A DNA stretch of 64,000 nucleotides from Brevibacillus_D fluminis_A (GTDB taxonomy: Bacteria > Bacillota > Bacilli > Brevibacillales > Brevibacillaceae), in contig NZ_CM125436.1 in the NCBI RefSeq assembly GCF_052072235.1, positions 4,086,001 through 4,150,000 on the forward strand, given 5' to 3'. The translations under genes were made by a program, and so were the position numbers. The notes beneath the pieces are model-generated. The model was not told the origin of the DNA. It saw only the letters and a list, made by a program, of their open reading frames with translations, and did not search any database. Below, piece by piece: positions 16,155-25,800 of this stretch; positions within the stretch are counted from its first letter, which is position 1, and each line of letters begins with the position of its first letter.

Positions 16155-17702
16155 TCACTTTTTGAAAGTTAACTTATAAGGAGTAACTACTATCTGAAAG
16201 GAGAGCTGTACCCCATTTACATCTTTTACAAATACTGTATCTCTGCCTTCCTTCAAACCTTTGATAGTGAGCGTATCTTTCTTGACAGTTACGCTTACAG
16301 TTCCATTACCTACAGTCTGGATCTCATAGGGTGATTTACCACCAGACAATTGGAGCGTAAAACTCTTTTTCGGGGCTATGGAAAAAATAGACTGATCGTT
16401 GCTATTTTTATCTACTACCGTTACTTCTAACTCAGCTTGCAGCTTTTTATACGTAACCTTGACCGTTGCGCTTCCTGTGCCTTTGGCATAAACATAGCCT
16501 TTATCGGCAATCGCAACTGAGAAATCAGAAGTTTCCCATTCTACGTCTTTTTTTATCTTTTCAGTGGAACCATCGCTGTACTCTCCAATTACTTCTACTG
16601 GAGCTTTCTCTCCCTCAACGATTTGTAAGGAGCTTGGTGATAATCGAATTCCAGTTAGTTTTTTCTGGTTAAGCGCTGTAGCATCATAGAGAATAATATC
16701 ATAAAGATTTGGGATGGCAAGATTCTGATAGTCAGCACTGATCGCTGCTTTTCCGTTATAATCATTATCATGATCAACTGTGGCTACTAGATTCCCAGAA
16801 GGAAAAGAATAGATGTTCGTCCCCTTATAACGACTAGTTGCGACTACATAGTCAGAAAGACTCGAAAACAATGCTCCATTATCAAAAGAACCACTAACAA
16901 GTTCCATTCTCGTATAGTTATTTTCAATGTCATAAAACGCTAGCAAATCATTTTCTGTATAATCATCATTCGTTAGTAAAAACTTTCCATTTTGACTAAA
17001 TGTAACATTGAGATTCTCTCTGTAATATCCATTTTTTCCACTATCCGACTTGGTAGAGAGTGTGGTAATCTGCTTTCCGGTATTGTAATTACGAATCATT
17101 ATTGAGCCATCAATGGATACAGCCATCGTACCGTTTGAGGGATGGAAAGCGATGGAACGGATGTTTGATGGGAATTCCAAAGACATTAGTTCCGATCCGG
17201 TAAGCGTATCCCAAAACTTCAATTGTGATTCGAATGATGTCACATACATTTTCCCATCGGGACTAAATGCTACATGATCTGCACTGAAATCTTTAGACTG
17301 GATAAGCTTACCTGTTTTAACATCCCAGACTATTATTCCATTTCCAGTGTCACTAGAGGAACCGGTATGTGTCGCTACCAGAATTGAGCCATCTGGAGAC
17401 AGTTGTACATCCGATAAAATCACGCCATAACCAGACGTTTCTTTTCCTTCAAACTCCTTTATCTTCTTTCCATTCTCTACATCCCAAAGGTATACTTTTG
17501 TATCTCCATAATTACCATGCCCCGAGACTAACCGTTTACTATCAGGGCTAAATGACATTGTAACAACTGGAAGTTCACTTTTCAATTTTCCCCATGCTTG
17601 CAACTCAATCGTGTCATCTTTAGCATGACTGCTACTCGGGGCAATCAACTGCACAATCAAACAAAATACCAACAATACGCCAAACATAATCCGACTTCTC
17701 AT
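16155..17702 (-). CDS. Secreted WD40-like beta-propeller with Ig-like (Big2) domain
   Basis: 515 aa from ATG at 17702 (GGGGGAG five bases upstream). The signal peptide MRSRIMFGVLLVFCLIVQLI ends near SSSHA. WD40-type blades follow (VTMSFSPDSKRLVSG; VYLWDVENGKKI; VQLSPDGSILVAT; IIVWDVKTGKL; VAFSPDGKMYVTS; LKFWDTLTG) up to about residue 340. A bacterial Ig-like domain follows (LTGIRLSPSSLQIVEGE, ASGTG-like YAKGTGSATVKVTYK), then a final beta-rich Ig-like module. Exported, probably cell-surface or extracellular binding protein; no catalytic motif. AT-rich compared with its chromosome neighbours, so likely acquired. Confidence 0.8.
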   Translation of the reverse strand: MRSRIMFGVLLVFCLIVQLIAPSSSHAKDDTIELQAWGKLKSELPVVTMSFSPDSKRLVSGHGNYGDTKVYLWDVENGKKIKEFEGKETSGYGVILSDVQLSPDGSILVATHTGSSSDTGNGIIVWDVKTGKLIQSKDFSADHVAFSPDGKMYVTSFESQLKFWDTLTGSELMSLEFPSNIRSIAFHPSNGTMAVSIDGSIMIRNYNTGKQITTLSTKSDSGKNGYYRENLNVTFSQNGKFLLTNDDYTENDLLAFYDIENNYTRMELVSGSFDNGALFSSLSDYVVATSRYKGTNIYSFPSGNLVATVDHDNDYNGKAAISADYQNLAIPNLYDIILYDATALNQKKLTGIRLSPSSLQIVEGEKAPVEVIGEYSDGSTEKIKKDVEWETSDFSVAIADKGYVYAKGTGSATVKVTYKKLQAELEVTVVDKNSNDQSIFSIAPKKSFTLQLSGGKSPYEIQTVGNGTVSVTVKKDTLTIKGLKEGRDTVFVKDVNGVQLSFQIVVTPYKLTFKK

Positions 17703-17722
17703 TTTTCTCCCCCTAATAAATA

Positions 17723-17780
17723 GCTTACATCTTTGGATAACTAGGATAGATGATACGGTATTTTTACCAAAGATGTAAGC
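17723..17780. repeat. 14-bp perfect inverted repeat in the WD40-gene leader
   Basis: GCTTACATCTTTGG (17723-17736) and CCAAAGATGTAAGC (17767-17780) are perfect complements with a 30-nt spacer, ending 21 nt before the start codon. No U-run follows, so it is not a simple terminator; an operator, leader hairpin or insertion relic are all possible. Confidence 0.6.
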
Positions 17781-17793
17781 CTTTTCTTGTAAC

Positions 17794-17970
17794 TCAATTT
17801 TCAACAGTCAGTACATTCGCATCAATCCAACTACTCGATTTGTAGCGAATGCCAGCAACCATCGCCCAAGTACCCACATTATTTTCATTTACTACGGTAG
17901 ATGGGTCATAATAATCCCAATATACTAAAATGCGCCCTCCTTCAAACTTTTCTACTTCCCCATAAAAAAT
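17794..17970 (-). other. Frameshifted C-terminal coding tail of the 17952-18512 gene
   Basis: In the -1 frame after the run TTTTTT near 17965-17972 the sequence continues as an open, protein-like frame (YGEVEKFEGGRILVYWDYYD, then NNVGTWAMVAGIRYKSSSWI, ending LTVEN) to a TGA at 17794-17796. The regular pattern of aromatic and Gly residues looks like a real small beta domain. The annotated frame instead stops after FSFFMGK. Either a frameshift mutation, a sequencing error in the T run, or slippage. Confidence 0.6.
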
Positions 17971-18512
17971 GAAAATTTCACGCGATCTCTAACCTGAATC
18001 GTTCTTCCATTCACATCAATAGGGACATTGCTTTGTTGAACGTTTGCAGATTCTTCAAGTGTAGTAGTAATCCGAATGGTGTAATTTGGTTGATCCCATT
18101 GTACTGTAGCTCCTAGATACTCGCTGGCGAAACGCAAAGGAACCATCGTTTTCCCATTTATAATTTTCGCAGGAACCCCCATATATACGATCCCAGGACT
18201 GCTGCATGCCCCACCAGGTTCGTACTGAGCTACGGTTGCGTATTCATTATTAATCTCAACGAATAAACATGTTTCACCCTTATGCACAAAAGCGGTTTGT
18301 TTGGCCTCATCCCATACCAATTCGCCTCCCAGCGCTTCAAACATATCTCGCAGCGGAACCAGCGTTGTACCATTTTGAATAATGGGAGGTTGAGAGAAGT
18401 GCTTTGTTGTTCCGTTAATAACAACCTGAACCGCTTTTGCCGCAAAGGAACTCTGAGCCATCGAAAAGGCCAGTGCTACGGTTATTAAAATCAATAATGC
18501 ACTCTTTTTCAT
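17952..18512 (-). CDS. Copper amine oxidase N-terminal-like domain protein, frame broken near its end
   Basis: 186 aa from ATG at 18512 (AGGGATTCATCC upstream). Signal peptide MKKSALLILITVALAFSMAQ then SSFAA. Two copies of the stalk/copper-amine-oxidase-N repeat follow: PPIIQNGTTLVPLRDMFEAL, and KIINGKTMVPLRFASEYLG with VQWDQPNYTIRI. These domains occur on secreted proteins of spore formers and probably bind cell-wall or other polymers. The frame ends at a T6 run, where a -1 shift would add about 58 residues (see 17794-17970). Followed by the membrane protein gene's 3' side; AT-rich island. Confidence 0.8.
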   Translation of the reverse strand: MKKSALLILITVALAFSMAQSSFAAKAVQVVINGTTKHFSQPPIIQNGTTLVPLRDMFEALGGELVWDEAKQTAFVHKGETCLFVEINNEYATVAQYEPGGACSSPGIVYMGVPAKIINGKTMVPLRFASEYLGATVQWDQPNYTIRITTTLEESANVQQSNVPIDVNGRTIQVRDRVKFSFFMGK

Positions 18513-18554
18513 GGATGAATCCCTCGTTTCTACTGGAGCCAAATTTAGAACGAA

Positions 18555-19376
18555 TTACTGCGCTTGAATTTCCTTCTGGATATGAGCCGCAGAAAGCATA
18601 ATGGCGTTTGTATGGCCACCACTTACGTTAGGAAATGAATAGTTTAAAGTCGGTACGCCTGTGATCGTTGCATAATCACCGTCCAGCAAATCTCCTGTGG
18701 TTTTCAGGTAAACGCCAGTAATGTTGTCACCCTCCTGCGTCAAAATATGAATATACGTGACTATTCCATCATCCAGCTTTGTTTCTTCGACACTAATAAC
18801 TTGACCCGTGAATTTAACCATTTTATCCAAGTATGGCTGTATATTTTTTGTCAGATGTTTTGGTGTAATGGATAAATCCACTTTGGATGTTGCAAGTTGA
18901 ATATCTTTGTCGTTATTGGCAGGAAACATGGCATAATGATCCACGATATATTGGTACGTGGTACTTTCCATCTCATGCCCTTCAGCCAACTGAGGAATTA
19001 CATTCTGGAATGTATTCGCGACTTTTGTTCCTGATTTTTGCTCCGCTTGTTTCGCCTTCTTCTCAGCTTCCTCTTTTGCTTTTTTCTCAGCGTCTACTTT
19101 TGCTTTCGCTTCTTCCTCAGCTTTTTTCTTAGCCTGTTCCTCGGCTGCTTTTGTAGCCTGGTCATCAACCTTTGGTTCATTGCTTACAGGAGAGGATACT
19201 GCCATTGTAGGTTTCGTATCTTGTCCTGAACTGGTAACGATTCCAATCCCCATAAATAAAGCAACCAAAGCCCAAGGAATTGCAAATACTCGCTTAGCGG
19301 TGTTTAGTAGTTTCCACCGGAATAAAATCATGATGTAAGGGACAAATATCCATCCCAATACTCTAACGAAACCCAT
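18555..19376 (-). CDS. Membrane-anchored protein with Lys/Ala/Glu-rich linker, unknown function
   Basis: 273 aa from ATG at 19376 (GGTGGAG five bases upstream). Two hydrophobic segments at the start (GFVRVLGWIFVPYIMILF and AIPWALVALFMGIGIV), then a charged coiled-coil-like linker of repeated KKAEEEAKAK units (about residues 80-125). The extracellular C-terminal half is mixed alpha/beta with an OB-like stretch (YLDKMVKFTGQVISVEETK, HILTQEGDNITGVYLKT, GDYATITGVP). The latter pattern resembles nucleic-acid/oligomer-binding OB folds used in cell-surface proteins, but I cannot name the family. Probably one transcript with the next gene, 42 nt downstream. Confidence 0.75.
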   Translation of the reverse strand: MGFVRVLGWIFVPYIMILFRWKLLNTAKRVFAIPWALVALFMGIGIVTSSGQDTKPTMAVSSPVSNEPKVDDQATKAAEEQAKKKAEEEAKAKVDAEKKAKEEAEKKAKQAEQKSGTKVANTFQNVIPQLAEGHEMESTTYQYIVDHYAMFPANNDKDIQLATSKVDLSITPKHLTKNIQPYLDKMVKFTGQVISVEETKLDDGIVTYIHILTQEGDNITGVYLKTTGDLLDGDYATITGVPTLNYSFPNVSGGHTNAIMLSAAHIQKEIQAQ

Positions 19377-19635
19377 TTTGACTCCACCTTCCAAAGTGTT
19401 TTGGTATAATTTCCATTTCGATTGTTTCTTGATCTCTTGACAAAAATCTAACTAGTGGGGTGATACCGTTTACCAAACGACTTGCTGACTTACATCCCCT
19501 CTAAATGAGAATCAGATAAAACTGCCTCCTTTCTTGTCTGCAAATGTCGAATGTAACCATGAAAATTGATACTCAAATCCCTTGATTTTCCACGATTCAA
19601 AAAAATTATATAGAAATCGACATTAAACTTCAATG

Positions 19636-19668
19636 ACTATAGACATTAAAAATAATAGTTTCTATAGT
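19636..19668. promoter_or_regulatory. Inverted repeat before the XRE regulator
   Basis: ACTATAGA (19636-19643) and TCTATAGT (19661-19668) flank an AT-rich 17-nt spacer, 52 nt before the regulator start; GACATTAAA also occurs twice nearby. The likely autoregulatory operator. The rest of the 343-nt gap 19377-19719 is AT-rich with no gene that I see. Confidence 0.4.
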
Positions 19669-19719
19669 GCGTTGTTACTCTAATTTCAACCCTCTATGGT
19701 TTTCATAGAGGTGAAAACT

Positions 19720-20067
19720 GTGAGTAAAATCGCGCAACTTGTTGGAAATAGAATCAGGTTTTTCCGAAAAGGATCGGGCTTAAGCCAGGAGCAACTGGCT
19801 TTTAAAGCGGGGCTAAATCCCTCGTACTTGGGACAGGTAGAGCGTGGGGAGAAGAGTCCGACAATCGACAGTTTGGAGAAGATCGCAACCGCTCTCGATG
19901 TAACACTAGAGGATTTGTTCAGCTTCGAATACGAACGGTCCTTAAAATCATCGGACTCTACCTTCATTGACAAAATCGCTATCCAACTGCATGGACGATC
20001 GCAAATGGAGCAAGAAGCCGTATATAACTTCATCAAACAACTACTCTTGTTTCGAGATAAAAAATAG
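19720..20067 (+). CDS. XRE-family helix-turn-helix regulator
   Basis: 115 aa from GTG at 19720, chosen because AGAGGTG lies six bases upstream; an ATG at 19696 would precede that site. The HTH covers residues about 8-62: IRFFRKGSGLSQEQLAFKAG, LNPSYLGQVERGEKSPTIDS and LEKIATALDVTLEDLF, followed by a short helical tail. The classic 434-Cro-like repressor layout. It is divergent from the membrane-protein gene, so it may control the island genes and itself. Similar to SinR/plasmid-type regulators; the target is unknown. Confidence 0.85.
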   Translation: MSKIAQLVGNRIRFFRKGSGLSQEQLAFKAGLNPSYLGQVERGEKSPTIDSLEKIATALDVTLEDLFSFEYERSLKSSDSTFIDKIAIQLHGRSQMEQEAVYNFIKQLLLFRDKK

Positions 20068-20228
20068 GCAGTCTTTTACCTCGACTCCTATCAGTTTCTC
20101 TGTTTCGAATTCTCTATGTTCCTCTCTCCCAGCCCAAAAAGTGACCACCATCTAGCAGAGTGTTAACTGATCTAATATATATTTCAGTTGACAGACTCCG
20201 TGAAACATCAGCATCACTGCTAAAACGC

Positions 20229-20510
20229 CTAGTACTCGTCAGCAAGTAGCATCTTACTTTGACAGCCATCATAAATGACAAACACCTGATCTGTTACTGC
20301 TTGAAGGACCGACATCCGAAATCCCTTCTTGTATGCAGGGGCTCCTGTAAGTGCAGGATGCTCTGTTATGATTTCCCACCTTCCAAAACGCTTCTGAGCG
20401 TAAACACCTGTAAAAAGTCCTTCTCCTGAACCTCCATTGTTTTAATCAGATACCATAACAAATTTTGTGAATAGGTCGGAATCTCAGAGATAACACCCTT
20501 GGTTACAAAT
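20229..20510 (-). pseudogene. DUF960-like gene remnant, 5' cut by IS
   Basis: Two frames of one protein are visible on the minus strand: EFVTKGVISEIPTYSQNLLW, then YLIKTMEVQEKDFLQVFT, and after a frameshift LTGAPAYKKGFRMSVLQAVT, then DQVFVIYDGCQSKMLLADEY with a stop at 20229-20231. The patterns V-T-K-G...LW...DYLQVF and VFVIYDG...MLLADEY resemble DUF960, a small family common in phages and mobile elements of Firmicutes. The start is lost at the IS boundary. This explains most of the otherwise empty 20068-20510 gap. Confidence 0.55.
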
Positions 20511-21524
20511 TCAACTCAAGAGTTGGGTGGACAAGTATAATGGTCATAGCAGCTTACAATCGTATAACAGAAGGAGCAAAAGCTATGACCAAGGGCCGGA
20601 CTACTACATGGCAGGAGCGAATCGATATTGTTCACTACTGTCTTGCTCATCAACATGACGATCATGCGACGGCAAGCCATTTTCAAGTGTATCAATGGGT
20701 TAAGAAATACAGGGATGGAGGGTAAGATGCCCTGCAGGATCGCCACGGTCGGAATCAGGCAGCAGAAGAGCTAACCGAAGCAGATCAGCAAAAGCTGGCA
20801 ATGAAGAAGCTGGAGTATGAAAATGAGCGGCTTCGAGCGGAGAATGCATTTTAAAAAAAGTTACAAGAATTTCAAAGGAGGGGACGCCAACACCGACAGG
20901 AGAATGTCTACCTGGCCGTTCAAGCTGTTCAGCAAGAAGGGCATTTCAGCGTGCAGCTATTGTGTGAAATTGCCAAGATTCGACGCTCCAGCTATTACAA
21001 ATGGTTGAATCGCAAACCCAGTTCCCGCGAGATAGAGAACCAAAACCTTGTGCCATGATCTCCATGCACGAGCAGGTCGGGAGCATCTATGGGTATCGTC
21101 GATTAACCCTTCATTTGCGTCGGCAGACCGCAATCGTCTTGTATTCCAAACGGTGAAAGCAGCCCTGAAAATGGCACGTGGAAGCAAGCCTATGCTTCAT
21201 AGTGATCGAGGTTTTCAGTATACCTCTTTACGATTCAAGAAATTGTTTGGCAAGGAAGTGAACCAGAGCATGTCCCGAGTCGGCAGGTGCAATGATAATG
21301 GCCCAATGGAGGCTTTCTGGGGAGCCCTGAAATGCGAACGGTATTATCTGCGTACATACAGTACGTTTAAGGAACTCAAAAAAGACATTGAGGATTACAT
21401 CCGTTTTTACAACAACGAGCGATTACAGGAAAAATTAAACAGCCTCAGTCCCATAGAATTCAGGACCAAGGCCGCTTAACTGATTTTTATTTTTTGTACT
21501 GTCTACTTGACGGGGTGCAGTTCA
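20511..21524 (+). mobile_element. Degenerate IS3-family (IS150-group) insertion sequence
   Basis: The right end 21496-21524, read inward, is TGAACTGCACCCCGTCAAGT followed by AGACAGTAC, which matches IS150-type terminal repeats. The left end near 20511 (TCAACT...GGACAAGTATAATGG) is a diverged counterpart. Between them lie an OrfA and OrfB with stops, frameshifts and a deletion. The element is about 1,010 bp, against about 1.4 kb for intact relatives, so it is dead. No clear target-site duplication is visible. Confidence 0.7.
20540..21479 (+). pseudogene. IS150-group transposase OrfA/OrfB, inactivated
   Basis: OrfA starts with an HTH (TTTWQERIDIVHYCLAHQHD...FQVYQWVKKYRDGG) and hits a stop at 20723-20725, then resumes as LQDRHGRNQAAEELTEADQQ, LAMKKLEYENERLRAEN. 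OrfB parts include VYLAVQAVQQEGHFSVQLLC, IAKIRRSSYYKWLN, and, after frame breaks and a deletion, LHSDRGFQYTSLRFKKLFG, SMSRVGRCNDNGPMEAFWGA and YIRFYNNERLQEKLNSLSPI. The second Asp and the Glu of the DDE triad survive, but the block carrying the first Asp is gone, so no active enzyme can be made. Confidence 0.8.
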
Positions 21525-21543
21525 ACAACGGCCACCCTTTTTG

Positions 21544-22287
21544 TTACTTCAGCATTTTTCCCATCCGCTTCGCCGCTTCCATAATCGGCTCGGCAAACTG
21601 TTTCATCACTTCTGTCGTCATTCGGTTGGACGGCCCCGATACCGCCACTGCCGCGACAAGTTTGCCATTCCGATTAAAGATCGGGGCAGAAATCGCAGCT
21701 GCGCCCAATTCCCGCTCCTCCACGCTCATCGCATAGCCGAGCTTGAGAATCTCTGCGAGCTGTTCCTGATACCCTTGGCGATTGACGGTTTCCGGCCAAT
21801 TCGGATCGGCCAGCACGCTCTCCAGCACAGTGGGCTCATCAAAAGCAACCAGCACCTTGCTCGAAGCCCCGACTGCAAGCGGCATTCTCGCCCCGATCGG
21901 CGCTACCCGGCGGATCGCCTGGTTGCTCTGAACCGCTTGAATCCGAATGCGCTCCAACCCGTCCCGAACATACAGGCTGATCGTTTCGCCCAGCCCTTCG
22001 CGCAAACGCTCCATTTCCGGCAGCAAGATCGTTGCGGGGTCGTCCGAATGAGTCAGGTTGGCCGATAGCTCCCACACGCGGAACCCAAGTCGATACTTGT
22101 CCGTTTGCGAATCGCGCAGTACAAAGCCCTTGCTTTCCAAAGAGGCAAGCAGCCGGTGCACCGTGCTTTTGTGCAGGGAAATCCGCTTGGCAATCTCGCT
22201 CAGGCTCAGCTCGGTGGCGTCCGTAAAACAGAGCATGATATCCAGTGCCCGCTCCACGGCGCGAACCGTCGATTTTTGCTCATCCAT
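21544..22287 (-). CDS. IclR-family transcriptional regulator
   Basis: 247 aa from ATG at 22287 (GTGGAG eight bases upstream; a GTG at 22296 is an alternative). The N-terminal winged HTH reads LSLSEIAKRISLHKSTVHRL and LASLESKGFVLRD. The IclR effector domain follows, with YRLGFRVWELSA, VRDGLERIRIQAVQSNQAIR and the ligand-pocket loop MPLAVGASSKVLVAF. Its 3' end lies 20 nt from the dead IS150 element. IclR proteins control catabolic operons; no obvious target adjoins it, so its partner may have been lost or lies elsewhere. Confidence 0.88.
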   Translation of the reverse strand: MDEQKSTVRAVERALDIMLCFTDATELSLSEIAKRISLHKSTVHRLLASLESKGFVLRDSQTDKYRLGFRVWELSANLTHSDDPATILLPEMERLREGLGETISLYVRDGLERIRIQAVQSNQAIRRVAPIGARMPLAVGASSKVLVAFDEPTVLESVLADPNWPETVNRQGYQEQLAEILKLGYAMSVEERELGAAAISAPIFNRNGKLVAAVAVSGPSNRMTTEVMKQFAEPIMEAAKRMGKMLK

Positions 22288-22412
22288 CCGTACCACTCCA
22301 CTCTTATGTCCACTCTCAACTGTTCTTTCCGTTTCATCTAGTGAAATCTCGTTCTAAAATTCAGTATACGCTACACGACTGTAACAGATCAAGTGAGGCT
22401 TTTGCCAATCTG

Positions 22413-22811
22413 TTACTTCGTCACTTCCGCAAGGCCCGGATTGTAACGTTTCATATAGGCAAAAATGTCGGCACCGCGCAAAAGCTCCACATCGAGGCTG
22501 ATTCCCCGCTCGTCCAGATAGTTCTGCAAGGCTTCCGAACCGCGGGTAATCCTCTTGATTGCGGCGTCCGACAGCGTGAGCATGTAAGGAACCAGGAATT
22601 GCAGATACCAGGTTCCTTGCCGCTCTTCGGAAATATCGATCTCAAGCTCCACATCCGCATGGGAGAAGGCATACAGCTCATTGAAGATTTCGCCGAGCCT
22701 CGCTTCATCCGTGTTGGCAAGCGACACGCGCAGCACGCTTACGTAATATTCATCGTGAAACAGCACCAGCTCGTCGGTTATCGCACGGTATTTTTTGGCC
22801 ACATGATCCAT
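22413..22811 (-). CDS. Conserved-looking small cytoplasmic protein, unknown function
   Basis: 132 aa, acidic, with no signal peptide, membrane helix or cysteine pair. Start ATG at 22811 has GGTGG ten bases upstream. It is predicted mostly helical with a beta core (YYVSVLRVSLANTDEARLGE; ELEIDISEERQGTWYLQF). It lies 46 nt downstream of sftA and 125 nt upstream of iclR on the same strand, so it may be cotranscribed with sftA. I do not recognise the family. Confidence 0.65.
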   Translation of the reverse strand: MDHVAKKYRAITDELVLFHDEYYVSVLRVSLANTDEARLGEIFNELYAFSHADVELEIDISEERQGTWYLQFLVPYMLTLSDAAIKRITRGSEALQNYLDERGISLDVELLRGADIFAYMKRYNPGLAEVTK

Positions 22812-22857
22812 CAGGCATTAACCACCTTATCCAAAAGTAGAACACGATAATCCTATT

Positions 22858-25800
22858 CTATAACAGACTGGTTCCTTCTGTTAATGCCTGAGCGTCTTCG
22901 CGCGTGATCAATACCGCCCGCGGCTTACCGCCGGACTGTCCGGCCACATGGCCTTCCGCCTCCATCATCTCGATCAGGCGGGCCGCCCGGTTGTACCCGA
23001 CCCGAAAACGGCGCTGCAGCGCGGAAGCAGAGGCTTGTCCCTGGTCTGCGACAAACAGCAGGGCCTCCAAATAAAGCGGGTCATCCCCTGCATCGAATGA
23101 CTGGACTTGCTGCTCCAAATCTTCCTTGCTGAAATAATAATTCGGTTTGCGCTGCTTTTTGATCATTTGGGTTACCCGCTCGATCTCATCGTCGGAGACA
23201 AAATTCCCCTGCAGGCGAACTGGCGTCGTGCCGCTTTCCAAAAAGAGCATATCCCCGCGTCCCAGCAGCCGCTCCGCACCCGACTGGTCGAGAATCGTCC
23301 GCGAATCGATCTGCGAAAAGACCGCAAAGGCAAGCCGCGTCGGCACATTCGCCTTGATATTCCCCGTAATGACATCGACGGACGGACGCTGTGTCGCCAG
23401 CAGCAAATGGATGCCGCAGGCACGCGCCTTCTGCGCAATGCGGATGATGCAGTCCTCCACATCCTGCGGAGAAACCATCATCAGGTCGGCCAGCTCGTCG
23501 ATGATGATGACGATGTATGGCAACGGCTCGTCTGTCGTCGTGTTATAGCGGTCGATGTCGCGCACGCCCGCATCGACGAAAGCCGTGTAGCGGCGCTCCA
23601 TCTCCTCCACCGCCCATTTGAGCGAGGCTGTCGCCTGCTTCGCTTCTGTGACGACCGGCGTGATCAGATGCGGGAGGTGATTGTATGGTGCCAGCTCGAC
23701 CATTTTCGGGTCGATCAGCAAAAGCCGAACCTGTTCCGGACTTGCCTTGAACAGGAGGCTGACGATGATCGAGTTGATGCAGACGCTTTTCCCCGATCCG
23801 GTTGAACCTGCGATCAGTCCGTGCGGCATTTTTTTGATGTCGGCCACGATCGGCTCTCCGCCGATGTCCATCCCGAGCGCGATCGCCAGCGGTGACGGAT
23901 GGTTGCGGAATTTTTCCGATCCGATGATCCGGCTGATGAACACCGGCTCGCTCTTCTGGTTCGGCACCTCAATGCCCACGGCGTTACGCCCGGGGATCGG
24001 CGCCTCGATGCGGATGTCTTTGGCTGACAGATTCAGCTTGATGTCATCCGACAATCCGGTGATCTTGTTCACCTTCACCCCTGGGGCAGGCTGCAATTCA
24101 AAGCGCGTGACAGACGGTCCTTTGACGATGCCGACCACGTTTGCGTTCACGTTAAAATTGCCGAGCGTCTCTTCCAGCAGACGTTTTTGTTCATGCGTAT
24201 ATTCCAAATCATCCTCCGTCGCTTCCGGGCTCGGAATCAACAGATCGAGCTGTGGCGGATGATAGGTCGGCCTCAGCCCCTCGGCCTCGGTTGGCTCGGC
24301 GGCAACTGCCGGGATCGTCGGTGAAACCTCCTGCGTGGCAGCGACCTGGCGATCTGCCGAAAGCGCAGGGAATGGTTGGACCAGGGCGGTTTGTTCCGCA
24401 TGATATGTTGCTTCCGCTGCAGTTGGCTGATGAAGTGCAGACGAAGCTGAATGCAATTCCTCGCCAGATGCTTCCTGCGGCTCCGGCGTCTCGATTTGCT
24501 GCATCACCCGGAAGGCGTCACGCTCCGTAAACGCCGACTGCGGATTCGCTGCAGCCATATCATCAGGAACGGCAGTAGCCCTATCAGAAAAAGCAGCATC
24601 TACCATCAGGCCATCATGACCGTCGTCTCCCGCTTCCTCACCCTGTTCCATTTCAGCCAGCTGCCAAGCAGCGCTTGCACTCCCTGCAATCTCTGCATGT
24701 CCCGCATACGGATCGGCTGCTTCCTTCATAAGCGGATCAGCTGGCAAGGACAGCGCTTCTGCCTGCTCCTCATCGTTCGATTCGAGGCGAACTGCCGCAA
24801 CTTCCTCCATGGCCGGACGAACCATCGCTGCGCTTTCTGCCGCAAAGGCTTCCGCCTCGCTTATCGCCTCAACCGTCAGCTCCTCTGCGCCTGCTTCAAG
24901 GGGCGCCGTTTCAACCGGCTGATTCAGCCCGTTTTCTGCAGGCTGCTCCCCTTCATGGACTGCGATCGGTTTGTTTTCAAACAGCTTGCCGATATGAATT
25001 TGCAGCGGTTCCGGCGGTTGGAGCCGCGCGTGCTCGCGCGCTGTTGTTGGTTCGTCCGGTTGCGACGACGCATCGGGCGCGTCCGTGTCCTCCACTTGCG
25101 GAACCGATTGGCTTGCTTGGCTTTGTGCATGGTCTGTATGCCCCGCCTGCATCATCGGCTGACGATCAGCCACGGTATCTGCTTGCCGTTCGGTTTCTGG
25201 ATGTACAACGTTTTGTACTTCCTCATGTGCAAAAACAGGAGGTTTCTCCGGTTCAGACGCAACCGCTGCGCTCAGCCCTTCTGGCGTCTGTGCACTGTGC
25301 ACCGCGCCCCCATGTCCTGCATTGCCCAGCTCGAGCGCGCGGCCATCCGTTTGCTCCTCACTGATTGCGAGCCGCCCTGCTCCCAACGGCACTTCTGCAG
25401 CCGCATCATCGTTTCTTGCAGCGGTCTGTTCTTCGATTTTTTCACTCGATGTTTTGAGCGGCCAGAGCGGCTGCAACGGCTTTTCTTCCCTCCGCTGTGC
25501 CTCCTCTCTCTCCTGTCTGCGCTGCGGTTCGTCCGGCGTCCTCTTTTTCGGCGGCCGCGGGTCCACTTTGCCATAGATCGGCGAAAAAATTTCTGTCGGC
25601 TTGTACGGCTTCTTCGCTCCCGACTGATGCCGCGACTGCACAAAAACTTGCGGGCTCGTCGGCTGCTCCGCTGCCTGCTTAGCCTCCCGCTTATGCTGCT
25701 GGATCATCCGCTGCTGCTCCAACGGGCTCGCTGGCTCGTGCTTCCGCTGCCGTTCCCGTGCCGCTTCGCGCTCCGCCTGTCTTTGGCGATCGCCGGCACC

